A stretch of DNA of 64,000 nucleotides from positions 1 to 64,000 of the forward strand of contig JAOZHO010000019.1 in the NCBI GenBank assembly GCA_026014875.1. The letters run 5' to 3'. A program made the translations under genes and the position numbers. This DNA is from Candidatus Bathyarchaeota archaeon. GTDB lineage: Archaea > Thermoproteota > Bathyarchaeia > TCS64. The notes under the pieces are model-generated. The model was given only the letters and a program-made list of their open reading frames with translations, was not told the DNA's origin and ran no database searches. Every line of letters begins with the position of its first letter. The stretch's first letter is position 1. Positions 18,284 to 26,778 of this stretch are shown piece by piece.

Positions 18284-19522
18284 CTACGTATCACCTGCCC
18301 CGTTGCGTTTCCTGAGGACGAGGTACGCGGATATCACCGGCGCCATGAGGACCAGCGTGCCATGGGGGAAGTCGGGTATCGCCTCGCTCAGTGTCCAAGA
18401 GGCCCCGCCAGAGGAGGGGCTCAGATCGTTGGGGGTGGCCCCGCCGCTTCCCGCCTCACCGGTCCCTCCGGCGAAGTTGGCTGCGAAGATGCCGGATACA
18501 GCGTTAGCTGTCGCCCCTAAAGTTGCTAGATACGTCTTCTTGACGACGAGTTTCGCTGAGCCGACGGTTGCTGTTGAGCTGGTTAATGTGAATCCGAGGT
18601 TTGTGCTCACGGATTGGTAGGCGGTTCCCGATGTGATGGAACCGACCACGTAGGTCTCGCCGTTGGACCACGCGCCTCCCCCGGTGGCCCTGTAGAATAG
18701 CTTCATGGTGCCGGCTGCGGCGCCGGTGGCTTGGAAGAGCATGGCGAAGTCTTCTTCGCCGATGGTGAAGTCGATCTCGTACTGGTCGTTGGCGGTCATC
18801 GCCGTCGCATCGAAGCCGTATCCTTTGACGATGAGCCAGACCTCATAGACGCTGACGATAGCGCCAGTATAGCCTCCCACTTTATTTGAAAGCCAGTTTA
18901 TCAGGAGGGTATCGACATCTGTCCAGCTCCAAGTTCCATCGTTCGGCTCGACTAGGCTTAGAAAGCTATGGTCCAGTAAAGGCAGAGCTGCGGTGCTTGG
19001 AGCCCATAGAGTCGTTTCGGTCCCCCCAGTGGTATATGTAAGACCATACGTGTCGTCGGTGTCCCCCGTGGCCGAGGCTCGAACATACAGGTCCACGCTG
19101 ACGATGGTTCCCGAACCTGTCTCGAATGAGGTTATCGTCCACAAACCATTGTTGCTGCTGGTTGGAAAAGTTGCAGCGTCATCTGGGTTACTATTATAGG
19201 CGAAGGTCGGATTAGTGACAATGGGCGCTTTGCTTGAATCGGCTGTAGGACTCGACTGCAATAGCTGGGACGCCTGTAGCTTTATGAGGAAGGCGAGGCT
19301 GTCCGTGTCCTCCCCGGTCTGGATGCCGGCGGTGGTGTGATCAATGTCGAATCTCCTGAGGGCATCAGCCACGCTGTTATCCGTAGAAGAGCTTGTGCCG
19401 GTGAGGTCGCTTGCAGTGGGGTTCCACGCATACGCTATCTGGATCGAGCTAAGCAGGGCTAGGACGAGGACTGTCAAGAAGGCCGCGGACGCCTTCCTAG
19501 CCGAAACACGCCTAACCTGCAA
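18284..19522 (-). CDS. secreted surface protein with PEF-CTERM-like sorting tail
   Basis: 412 residues. A signal peptide covers about 1-32 (cleavage near AYA|W). The body is rich in Ser, Thr, Gly and Asp with beta-strand character and no recognised catalytic motif. The C-terminus has the three-part sorting layout: IPDFPHG, a hydrophobic helix of about 18 residues, and RKR. This resembles archaeosortase-processed PEF-CTERM proteins. A TTG start at 19522 overlaps the upstream gene by 11 bases. It may be a glycoprotein substrate of the surrounding cluster. No archaeosortase gene is visible in this window. Confidence 0.78.
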   Translation of the reverse strand: MQVRRVSARKASAAFLTVLVLALLSSIQIAYAWNPTASDLTGTSSSTDNSVADALRRFDIDHTTAGIQTGEDTDSLAFLIKLQASQLLQSSPTADSSKAPIVTNPTFAYNSNPDDAATFPTSSNNGLWTITSFETGSGTIVSVDLYVRASATGDTDDTYGLTYTTGGTETTLWAPSTAALPLLDHSFLSLVEPNDGTWSWTDVDTLLINWLSNKVGGYTGAIVSVYEVWLIVKGYGFDATAMTANDQYEIDFTIGEEDFAMLFQATGAAAGTMKLFYRATGGGAWSNGETYVVGSITSGTAYQSVSTNLGFTLTSSTATVGSAKLVVKKTYLATLGATANAVSGIFAANFAGGTGEAGSGGATPNDLSPSSGGASWTLSEAIPDFPHGTLVLMAPVISAYLVLRKRNGAGDT

Positions 19523-20258
19523 TTATCATCACTATTCGCGTGATGACGAGACCCACGAATATAAGGAGCAGGTTAGCCGTAAGCAGACTGTATCTATCCC
19601 TCAGCCCCGTCAACCTCCTCCCTAGGTTTCCGAATCGTGGATTCGTTAATTCAATGAAGATTAACAACAAAATAAGTATTATGGAGACCACTAAGCCCAC
19701 ATTTATCCCCCATCTGATCGGGGCACGGGCGAGGCCGATGGTAGACTGGTAATAAGAGATGGTGAAGCTGGAGGACATCGACGACGAAGAAGAGGACGAG
19801 GACATCAAAGATGAAGACGAAGAGGAGGAAAGGAGCATCGTGGTCAAGCTGGAAAACGACGCGAAGCTCATCCAAGCCTCCGGAGGGCTCTGAGGCACCA
19901 TAATCGCCTCCGAAAACCGCGCCCCAGTCTCCAGATCCACGGCCTCAGCGTAGAATCGCACCGCCGTACCCAGCTTTGGAGCGGGAAGAGTCAGGGTAGA
20001 GGACTGGGTGGAGTGAGGCTCAAACAGCGACTCGGAGGACATAACTTCCTCGCCATCGACGAATAGGGTCACATGGTATCTGCGAGGCTCATCGGCCACG
20101 TTGTTCACCAGAGTGCGCACCACGAAGGGCTCATTCTCCCGGGTGACGCTGGGGAAATAGGACAAAGTCAGGGGCTTATCGAGCTGACTATACGAGTTGA
20201 GGAACAGAAGGGATAGGAATAGGATGAAGAACCCCTGAGCGATGGACCGGCCACTCAT
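19512..20258 (-). CDS. membrane-anchored surface protein with poly-serine linker
   Basis: About 248 residues from ATG 20258; an in-frame start at 20300 adds 14 residues ahead of the signal sequence. Signal-like helix FFILFLSLLFL, then a beta-sandwich ectodomain with TRENEPFVVRTLVNNV and VTLFVDGEEV (CARDB-like), then a Ser/Met tract of about 30 residues, and finally two membrane helices at the C-terminus separated by a basic loop. Plausibly a surface protein whose serine linker is O-glycosylated. First gene of the minus-strand cluster. No family assigned with certainty. Confidence 0.72.
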   Translation of the reverse strand: MSGRSIAQGFFILFLSLLFLNSYSQLDKPLTLSYFPSVTRENEPFVVRTLVNNVADEPRRYHVTLFVDGEEVMSSESLFEPHSTQSSTLTLPAPKLGTAVRFYAEAVDLETGARFSEAIMVPQSPPEAWMSFASFSSLTTMLLSSSSSSSLMSSSSSSSSMSSSFTISYYQSTIGLARAPIRWGINVGLVVSIILILLLIFIELTNPRFGNLGRRLTGLRDRYSLLTANLLLIFVGLVITRIVMIIAG

Positions 20259-20642
20259 ATCATCACTACCCCATATGAAATTAGTGAAAACAAACAGCAA
20301 CCGCTGAATAGCCCCAGCTAGCGATGAACGAAATCGCTTGAGGACCCCCGTTCGGTGTGGCCCCCGCCCTTGGCTTCCCGGCTATTGGCAAGCCAATTAT
20401 GCCTATTTTCATATTTTTCACACTAATCGGGTTTTTTATTTCCGAAACCGGTGTATTAGTCGGCCTATTAAACATTAGTAGAAAGGCTTAAATGATTAAA
20501 TTATGTTTTTTTCCACCCGTTTTAGATAAAAATCTGCAATAAATAGAATATAAAACAGGGTTTTTAGAGAATTATAGCATTTAGTTGTTAAAAACAATTA
20601 TTTTTATATGTGTTTAGCAACCATTTTAAGAGGTAATCAAAA
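20259..20642. promoter_or_regulatory. divergent intergenic region with TATA box for the plus-strand gene
   Basis: AT-rich spacer between the minus-strand surface cluster and the plus-strand secreted protein gene. TTTTTATATG at 20601-20610 fits an archaeal TATA box, about 40 bases before the TTG start at 20643, and a GAGGT Shine-Dalgarno lies at 20630-20634. The segment near 20330-20400 is more GC-rich and has weak reading frames on the minus strand that I do not consider genes. Nothing else is recognised. Confidence 0.55.
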
Positions 20643-21080
20643 TTGAGAAAAAACACCCTAAAAATCATACCCATAGTCATCTTACTGCTGCTAGCGACCG
20701 CCATCACGGTAAACGCAATCCCAGAAGGAATTCAAGTACTAGTCTTAGGCAAAGCAGTCGTCGCGGACGGAGACTACCTGAAGAACGACATAGTCGTCTC
20801 CGGGAAGATATTCATAAGCACAACCGAGACAGAAGTGAAAGTCAAAGTCGACATAGAGGTCACCGGCCCAGACGGCAGCGATTCCCAGAAAATGACCCTG
20901 TACGGATCAGGAGACGGATCAAAGGACATGGTCATCTATTACGGAACAACATTCCACGACATCGTCACGATAAAAGGAATGTATGAAATAACCGTTACCG
21001 CAACGTGCGAAGGGATGGAGGACACGGGAACCCATCAATTCGACCCGCCCGGTGGCGGCGCAGGCCCACCTCTGAGATAG
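20643..21080 (+). CDS. small secreted protein, beta-rich
   Basis: 145 residues with a classical signal peptide (KIIPIVILLLLATAITVNA, about 7-25). The mature part has alternating beta-strand patterns (VVSGKIFIS, VKVDIEVTGPDG, KGMYEITVTATCEG) of an immunoglobulin-like domain, and ends in a Pro/Gly tail. No lipobox and no C-terminal anchor, so it is probably released or held by partners. TTG start chosen because GAGGT lies eight bases upstream and the signal peptide follows directly. Divergently transcribed from the surface cluster. Confidence 0.72.
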   Translation: MRKNTLKIIPIVILLLLATAITVNAIPEGIQVLVLGKAVVADGDYLKNDIVVSGKIFISTTETEVKVKVDIEVTGPDGSDSQKMTLYGSGDGSKDMVIYYGTTFHDIVTIKGMYEITVTATCEGMEDTGTHQFDPPGGGAGPPLR

Positions 21081-21146
21081 GCAGCAATCCATCCTTCACC
21101 GTAGAGGGAAAGGGAATCTGAACCAAGATGCCGGGGGGCAAGAGAC

Positions 21147-22235
21147 ATGGATCTTAATGCTAGGGCTCTAAAGATACTCACGACCCTAGGTCAGGATCCC
21201 ACTTGCACCAACCAGGAACTCAGCCAGGCCTGCGGCATCTCCCCGGTCTCCGCCAAAAAACATCTGGCGGCCCTCTACGCAGACAAAGTCATCCTCGGAG
21301 TCTCGGCCCAAGTCGACAGCTTCGCAGCGGGTCTCGAGCCGATCATCGCCATGGCGGAGGTGGGCCCGGAGAACTGGACGACCTACGAAAAGTCCCTCGA
21401 CATCCACCCCTACACTAAATACAGGATCCGCTGCTTCGGCAACTGCATCGGCATCTTCTCCCTCTTCGCGATCCCTCCTCACTCGGACCAGCACATCGTA
21501 GATTTCATGGAGAGGCTCAAGGAAAAGGAGATAGTCCGGGAATACCAGCTCGTGACCCCGATAACAAACATCCTGACGGTCGAGACGAACTTCGACTACT
21601 ACGACCGGGAGAAGGAGTGGCTCTTCGACTGGGAAAAGTGGGAAAAATCCCTCGTGAACACTGAGCCGCAGAGCCTCGACGGCCCGGCTCAGAGCGTGCT
21701 CCACCGCCTCAACTCCGCCGACATGCGGATCCTGAGGCAGCTCTCCAAAGATTCCAGGAGGAAAAGCAGGGAGATAGCCGCAGAAGCGGGGGTTGAACCC
21801 TACCATCTCAGCAGGAGGAGGAAGATCATGGAGAAAATGGGGGTCATCCGGGGCTACAGGGTCCTTGCGGGGATGCACCTCCTCCAGCTCACATCCCACG
21901 CCATCATCAAATGCAAGTGCCCGATAGACACCACCAACCGGGTAGCAGCTGCGGTGAAGACTCTCCCGTTCCAGAGCACATTCATCCAGACCCTCGAAGG
22001 CTTCGTGTTATACACCACGACGACCGCGATAGACTTCCCCATCCTCGCCACCATTTTGCTGGAGCAGTGCGACTCCGCCGAGATAAGCTGGTGCGACTAC
22101 AGATCGAGCTTCAGATACTGGTTCTACGACGAGCCATTCGAGAACGGGGCGTGGAACGCCAACCACGACTACATGGTCGACACGGTCATCTCAGAACTCG
22201 ATAAGTATAGACATAGCACCAACCGAAAAGGTTAG
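21147..22235 (+). CDS. tandem Lrp/AsnC-like winged-helix regulator
   Basis: 362 residues made of two similar halves. Each starts with a winged helix-turn-helix (LDLN-type ARALKILTTLGQDP with SPVSAKKHLAAL at about 30-42; then MRILRQLSKDSRRKSREIA near 192) and continues into an Lrp/RAM-like alpha-beta domain. Probably a DNA-binding regulator working as a pseudo-dimer, cytoplasmic. It follows the secreted protein gene by 66 bases and has a GGGGG ribosome-binding stretch before the ATG. Its targets are not evident. Confidence 0.75.
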   Translation: MDLNARALKILTTLGQDPTCTNQELSQACGISPVSAKKHLAALYADKVILGVSAQVDSFAAGLEPIIAMAEVGPENWTTYEKSLDIHPYTKYRIRCFGNCIGIFSLFAIPPHSDQHIVDFMERLKEKEIVREYQLVTPITNILTVETNFDYYDREKEWLFDWEKWEKSLVNTEPQSLDGPAQSVLHRLNSADMRILRQLSKDSRRKSREIAAEAGVEPYHLSRRRKIMEKMGVIRGYRVLAGMHLLQLTSHAIIKCKCPIDTTNRVAAAVKTLPFQSTFIQTLEGFVLYTTTTAIDFPILATILLEQCDSAEISWCDYRSSFRYWFYDEPFENGAWNANHDYMVDTVISELDKYRHSTNRKG

Positions 22236-22391
22236 ACGAGGCCCACCCGAAAAGGGCGCGAATCTTTCAAATTTTATTTTTCTACTCTACCAACCCCATC
22301 CCGGAGTCTCTCGCCGGAGATGCATCCCACCGACAAATCGGCAGCGATAAAAGGATCCATGAAACACTCGAACACACTCAGAGGTGAATCA

Positions 22392-22856
22392 ATGTCCGAG
22401 AAAATAGAGATGATGAAGGCCTTCGCCCAGATCGGGTTCAGCCGCCTCGACCGGGCCACCAAGGACCTGACGGAGGAGCAGCTGGACTGGAAATCCTGCC
22501 CCGAGGCGAACACCATCCGGTGGAACCTCACCCACCTCGCCAGCGAGATGTTCGTCTTCGTCCCCAAAATCATCAAAGGGGACAAGGAATACAAGCCCGA
22601 CGGCTGGCCCGACGACTACGTGGGAAACGAAAGCTACTCCCTGGAAAAGATAATGGGGGACATCGAGAAAGGGAAGACCAAGTTCATGAAGAAGCTGGAC
22701 AACCTGACCGAGAAGGTCCTCGCAGAGGAAATGGACTGGTTCTACGGCAAGAGACCTAAGCAGGCCTACCTGATGCTCGCGATCTCAGAGATCCTCCACC
22801 ACGAGGGGCAGATCGCCGCCATCCTGGGCGTCGAGAAGCGGATGCAGGGCACTTAA
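22392..22856 (+). CDS. DinB-family four-helix protein
   Basis: 154 residues. ATG 22392 is preceded by GAGGTGA at the right distance, so the longer frame from 22320 is rejected. The family metal ligands are visible: H48 in NLTHLASEM and H136/H137 in ILHHEGQIAAIL. DinB/YfiT-like proteins bind a divalent metal and include thiol-dependent transferases, but most archaeal members are uncharacterised. No membrane segments. Confidence 0.75.
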   Translation: MSEKIEMMKAFAQIGFSRLDRATKDLTEEQLDWKSCPEANTIRWNLTHLASEMFVFVPKIIKGDKEYKPDGWPDDYVGNESYSLEKIMGDIEKGKTKFMKKLDNLTEKVLAEEMDWFYGKRPKQAYLMLAISEILHHEGQIAAILGVEKRMQGT

Positions 22857-22865
22857 ACCCCTCCC

Positions 22866-22879
22866 TTTTTTCAGTTTTT
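22866..22879 (+). terminator. T-rich terminator
   Basis: Two T-runs (six and five) just after the DinB stop codon on the coding strand, the usual form of an archaeal intrinsic terminator. Confidence 0.5.
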
Positions 22880-22976
22880 CTTAAAAATCACTCTTGAAAA
22901 CACGCCTGTTTCCTGGTTCCGCCATAGAAAACGTATTAAAACCATTCCCTGAAAATAAGTGCAGGAGAGGATTCCA

Positions 22977-23276
22977 GTGAAGAAACGGTTCCTGTTAATA
23001 GGACTGGTGGGGCTAGTGATAGGCCTCGTCATTTACGACATCTTCATACCCAGCCCTTGGGGAAGGAGCACCATACCCATCATATCCACGGGGTCCTTCA
23101 TGCTGATGATTTACGGCATCATCGCTAAAGACAAGTCAAAACACGTGAAGGTCGCTCCGCCGTCCCCTCCACCACCAGCCGCTAACGCCCCAGTCTGTCA
23201 AAAATGCGGCGGGCCCCTGGAGTTCATCCAGCAGTACAACCGCTGGTACTGCAGGAACTGCCAGCAATACGCCTGA
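22977..23276 (+). CDS. two-helix membrane protein with C-terminal zinc ribbon
   Basis: 99 residues from GTG 22977, which has AGGAGAGG six bases upstream; a GTG at 22959 lies too close to that sequence. Two hydrophobic helices (LLIGLVGLVIGLVIYDIF, and IISTGSFMLMIYGIIA) precede a proline linker and a Cx2C-x17-Cx2C zinc ribbon (CQKCGGPLEF ... YCRNCQQYA) facing the cytoplasm. First of four neighbouring zinc-ribbon proteins. Function unknown. Confidence 0.72.
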   Translation: MKKRFLLIGLVGLVIGLVIYDIFIPSPWGRSTIPIISTGSFMLMIYGIIAKDKSKHVKVAPPSPPPPAANAPVCQKCGGPLEFIQQYNRWYCRNCQQYA

Positions 23277-23353
23277 GACCCACCGAGGGCATCCAACATA
23301 GTTTCTAAGAGAGGGACAACTACTCCCCACTGATAAAAGAAGGGGGCGGCTGG

Positions 23354-24382
23354 TCAGTATTTCTCGACGGGGGCCATCCCCGCGTCGTAGCCTAGGAGGA
23401 CATCGTCCCGGAGAGCCTCCTTGATCATCCTCCGAGAGTACCAGATCTGATGGACGCCCTGAGCCAGCATCGCAATGAAACCCATCTCCCCCAGGAACCC
23501 CGTCCACCCGTTCCATAGGAAGTGGAGGAACATCGCGACGAGGAGCCCCGGTACGACATCCCAGATCACCACCCTACCCCGCCTAACCTTCGCGACGGCG
23601 AGCCAGAGACCCGTGGTGGCCACCCAGACCCCGTGGCCCCAGCACAATACGGATCTCATCAGGAGGACGGACTCATCGAAGTTGAGGAAGTAATGGAAGT
23701 TCTCCATAGCGAAGAAGCCGAGACCCGCCGCGAAGCCGTAGACGACCCCGTCGAGGGGGCTGTTGAACTCCTTCCCCCAGACCTTGTGCCGGACAAGCCA
23801 GTAAAGCCCCAGAGCCTTGAGGGGCTCCTCCACGAAGGGGGCGACCAGAGCCTCGTTCCCGAACATCTGCCCGAACAGAGGCCCCAAGACCGTATTCAAC
23901 GGGGCAGCCAGGACACCACTGAAGACCCCCCACGCGAAGAGGGCGATGACGAACCTGAAGGGCTCCCGTTCATACTTGTCGCTCCTGTAAACCCAGATGA
24001 GGAAGAGGAACGCGACGGCGTAAGTCGAGACGAAGTACAGCAGGTTACTGTCGATGATCGAGTAAGCCTGATCCCCGAACTCCAGCAGATAGAACCCGGC
24101 GAACAGCACGACCGCGATGACGATCAACTTCCAGGACTTGGCGACCTTTGGGGGCGGGAGCTTCTCATAAGCGACACCAGTGACGTTTACGAGACGCCGC
24201 CGAGAAGTGAAGAGGTTCGCGAAGGCGCCCAAGACGTTTCCCATGACGCTGACCTTATGGGAGGGTGGGGGCGGCGGCGGTGGAATACTCTGAGGCGTCA
24301 GCCTCGCCCCGCAGGCTCCGCAGAACCTGCTATTGGCATCCACGAGTGTTCCACAGTTGGGACAGGTCAGCACAAAATTCAC
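23354..24382 (-). CDS. PrsW-family intramembrane protease with N-terminal zinc ribbon
   Basis: 342 residues. An N-terminal zinc ribbon (CPNCGTLVDANSRFCGACG, 8-26) and proline linker are followed by eight or so membrane helices. PrsW signatures are clear: APFVEEPLKALG with the paired glutamates, DGVVYGFAAGLGFFAMENF, and a later GHGVWVATTG supplying His. PrsW proteases cleave within membranes, in bacteria an anti-sigma factor. Start is GTG 24382 after an AGGTG. Divergent from the zinc-ribbon gene at 24501, sharing a short promoter region. Substrate unknown. Confidence 0.82.
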   Translation of the reverse strand: MNFVLTCPNCGTLVDANSRFCGACGARLTPQSIPPPPPPPSHKVSVMGNVLGAFANLFTSRRRLVNVTGVAYEKLPPPKVAKSWKLIVIAVVLFAGFYLLEFGDQAYSIIDSNLLYFVSTYAVAFLFLIWVYRSDKYEREPFRFVIALFAWGVFSGVLAAPLNTVLGPLFGQMFGNEALVAPFVEEPLKALGLYWLVRHKVWGKEFNSPLDGVVYGFAAGLGFFAMENFHYFLNFDESVLLMRSVLCWGHGVWVATTGLWLAVAKVRRGRVVIWDVVPGLLVAMFLHFLWNGWTGFLGEMGFIAMLAQGVHQIWYSRRMIKEALRDDVLLGYDAGMAPVEKY

Positions 24383-24424
24383 CTAGTAGAAGATTTCCCT
24401 TAATGTCAACTCGTTTCCTTGCAG

Positions 24425-24469
24425 GCTATATAAAACAGACTCCCCCTCTCCGAGGGTCGTCCCTTATAA
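24425..24469 (+). promoter_or_regulatory. TATA-like elements between divergent zinc-ribbon genes
   Basis: GCTATATAAAAC at 24425-24436 and CTTATAA at 24463-24469. The second lies about 35 bases before ATG 24501, consistent with a nearly leaderless transcript on the plus strand. The first could serve a longer transcript. Confidence 0.45.
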
Positions 24470-24500
24470 CGACCTAGATACAGGTAAGCTTTCGATCGAT

Positions 24501-24935
24501 ATGACCGAGAACACCATTATCTGCACCAATTGCGGTGCCCAAGTGGTATCTCAGTATAAGTTCTGCACTGCATGCGGGACCCCAATTCGCGCGCCCAAGC
24601 CATCAATTCCTCTCCCTCCCGTGCCTGAGGCAGACAAGGGGCTGATCCAAGGATTGAAGACCAAGATCAGGGTCGTGGGAGACAAGGCCGGGAACGCCAG
24701 CAAGATGGCGAAAGGGGCGGTCGCCCCCGAGAAAGCATCGGCGGCGGTCAGGAACATGCTCAACGTGATGACTCAGGTCGCCTTGGACGTCGAGAGGGAC
24801 CTCCCCCCAGAAATGGTGAAGGCCGTGGATCTCACCGCGGAGATCAACCTCATCGCGTTCACCATCGGGGTCTCCATCGACCTCGAACAGTTGAGAACCA
24901 AGAGCACCCCTGAGCTACCCACGCAGGGAGAATAA
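24501..24935 (+). CDS. zinc-ribbon protein with helical tail
   Basis: 144 residues. An N-terminal Cx2C-x13-Cx2C zinc ribbon (CTNCGAQVV ... FCTACGTP) and a Pro linker lead into a helical domain rich in Lys, Ala and Glu (KTKIRVVGDKAGNASKMAK). No membrane helix. It ends about 20 bases before the convergent gene at 24955. Unknown function; probably works with the adjacent ribbon-bearing membrane proteins. Confidence 0.7.
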   Translation: MTENTIICTNCGAQVVSQYKFCTACGTPIRAPKPSIPLPPVPEADKGLIQGLKTKIRVVGDKAGNASKMAKGAVAPEKASAAVRNMLNVMTQVALDVERDLPPEMVKAVDLTAEINLIAFTIGVSIDLEQLRTKSTPELPTQGE

Positions 24936-24954
24936 GGGGAGAAGGTCTCGGAGT

Positions 24955-25731
24955 CTAGGATATCCTAGACCCGCAGTTGCCGCAGAACTTCATGTCGGGG
25001 GTTACATAGGCCCCACATGAGGGACAAACCCGAGGCTTCTCCTCGACCTTGACGCCGCAGTTGGTGCAGAACTTTAACCCCTCCTCGAGGGCGTTGCCGC
25101 AGTTACTGCAATAAGCCTTCCTCCCGACGGGGGCCGAAGGCGGCTCACGTGGTGGCTGAGGTTCTTGGATCGGGGGCACTGCCAACGCCGAGGGCGGTGG
25201 GGGAGGAGAAACATCCTGCACTCGGGGGACTTGCGAAGTCGTGTATCCTGGAGGAGGCGGTGGAGGAGGGGCAACCGACCTTGGAGATCCCAGCAATCCC
25301 TGTAGCCGGGCTAGTACCTCATCGATATCCTTCGCCGGTCCGAAGTAGAAGGGGCTGGCGGCCCCTTGTTGGCTGTGGTAGACCTCTATAAGATCCTTAC
25401 CGAATCTCTCGTGCTTAGACGCCCGGGAGACGGTCGATAGAGGTATGACGAGCTCAACATCGTCTCCCTTCACCATGCTACCGGCGGCGGCCCCGAGGGG
25501 GCCCAGAAGAAAAGCGCTCACTGCGCCGACCGCAACAGCCTTCGCGCCGCTGGCCGGTAACTTACCCTCGAAGATGAGCCTCATCGTGGTGAGAAAGAGC
25601 TGCCCCGTCATGGGTCGGGAGAGAGCCCCGGGTTCCTCGAAGAACAGGATGGCCGGGTTGATGGTGCCTCCACTGCTGTGGATCACCTGCTCATTGGGGA
25701 GGAGTTGAGTTTTCTCGGGATAATCGGACAT
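24955..25731 (-). CDS. PH/GRAM-like domain protein with two C-terminal zinc ribbons
   Basis: 258 residues. The N-terminal 125 or so read like a bacterial PH or GRAM domain (GQLFLTTMRLIFEGKL, IPLSTVSRASKHERFG, LIEVYHSQQ). A proline-rich linker follows, then two zinc ribbons (CSNCGNALEEGLKFCTNCG and CPSCGAYVTPDMKFCGNCG). GRAM domains often bind lipid or protein partners at membranes. TATA-like TTTATATT sits about 29 bases upstream of the ATG, so the transcript is probably leaderless. Confidence 0.72.
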   Translation of the reverse strand: MSDYPEKTQLLPNEQVIHSSGGTINPAILFFEEPGALSRPMTGQLFLTTMRLIFEGKLPASGAKAVAVGAVSAFLLGPLGAAAGSMVKGDDVELVIPLSTVSRASKHERFGKDLIEVYHSQQGAASPFYFGPAKDIDEVLARLQGLLGSPRSVAPPPPPPPGYTTSQVPRVQDVSPPPPPSALAVPPIQEPQPPREPPSAPVGRKAYCSNCGNALEEGLKFCTNCGVKVEEKPRVCPSCGAYVTPDMKFCGNCGSRIS

Positions 25732-25756
25732 GATAGAAAAATATTATCAAGAGAAT

Positions 25757-25764
25757 AATATAAA
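25757..25764 (-). promoter_or_regulatory. TATA box for the GRAM/zinc-ribbon gene
   Basis: TTTATATT on the minus strand, centred about 29 bases before ATG 25731, inside a markedly AT-rich spacer. Spacing fits a leaderless archaeal transcript. Confidence 0.55.
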
Positions 25765-25924
25765 TGCAGTTTTTCTCCATGTTTTTATTTAAAATATAAA
25801 TAATAAAAACGAGGCATAAAAAAATAATCTATGACGAAATAGAGAGGCATGTCAATACTTTGGTCACATATGACGCTCTAGCCTAATGATTCCTATCGTG
25901 ACAGGCGGTCATCGTGATAATCCG

Positions 25925-26635
25925 CTATATACATCCACAGCAGCGGGCGATCATGACCTCAAGGGGGACGTCTTCACACAACCCCCATTCCCAGAGAGCC
26001 CTCACAACGCTTCCCCTTACGCCAGAATGGTCTCCGGACAGGGAAGAGGCACTTGAATCCCCGAGGACTGGATCAACCAAGTCCCGGAAGTCTTCAATGT
26101 GTTCCTTCCCGTAATCCGAAACTTCTCTGCCCTTCATCGGATTATAATCACCGGTCTCCCGGTCAATAGCCCGATCCCTCCTCATGTCCTCGACCACGAT
26201 GGCCCCCGCGAGCCGTGAACCGAGGAGACTGAGACCGGTGACCTGCCTAGGGGTCGACCCCAATGTGCTGAAGATTGAGGCCCCGAACCGTGAGATTTCA
26301 GCCAGGTATTCACCGGCGGAGGCCTCATCTTTCTCAAGCTCTTCGACCTTGGCGTTGATCGCTCTGACCTTATCCACGATGGGCAGGGGGAGCCCCAGAG
26401 AAACGAAGCGGGATAAGAATCCTGCGACCATTCTCCTGGGCAGACTCCCATCCCTCCTGGAATCGGCTAATTCGATCAGTTGATAGGCCCTGAGGATATC
26501 CTTGGATCCCTTGGTTGATTGTGTCTCGTCGAGGCCCAGAGAGGATAGGAGGGCCTCCAAGGGCTGGCAGTGGAGGCAGAGGTGATTTTCTGGTACGTAG
26601 CCGTTGGATTTGAATACGCAGTGCAAGATGATCAT
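25925..26635 (-). CDS. DUF5685-like all-helical protein
   Basis: 236 residues, helical throughout. Cysteines near the N-terminus (CVF at 6, CLHC at 20-23) and a C-terminal RCCGCI suggest metal binding. The middle has LGSRLAGAIVVEDMRRD followed by GDYNPM, which resembles DUF5685 proteins, distant relatives of trans-isoprenyl synthases with an Asp-rich helix and a YNP turn. I give this family only tentatively. ATG 26635 lies downstream of an AT-rich region with several TATA-like stretches. No transmembrane segments are obvious. Confidence 0.6.
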   Translation of the reverse strand: MIILHCVFKSNGYVPENHLCLHCQPLEALLSSLGLDETQSTKGSKDILRAYQLIELADSRRDGSLPRRMVAGFLSRFVSLGLPLPIVDKVRAINAKVEELEKDEASAGEYLAEISRFGASIFSTLGSTPRQVTGLSLLGSRLAGAIVVEDMRRDRAIDRETGDYNPMKGREVSDYGKEHIEDFRDLVDPVLGDSSASSLSGDHSGVRGSVVRALWEWGLCEDVPLEVMIARCCGCI

Positions 26636-26778
26636 ATAATGTAATGCTATTGGATTTTTATCATTTTTCTAGTAAATTTATAAAAATATTTGAAAATTAA
26701 ACTAAACTATGAGAAGAAATAAGAAAAAGAAGAGAGGAGAGACCTTGCTCCCACTACCAATATTTCTTGCGAAGGATC

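Noticed and set aside
20281-20475. Minus-strand reading frame of 64 codons in the divergent spacer
   Set aside because: No family features, no ribosome-binding sequence, and composition differs from neighbouring genes; likely chance.
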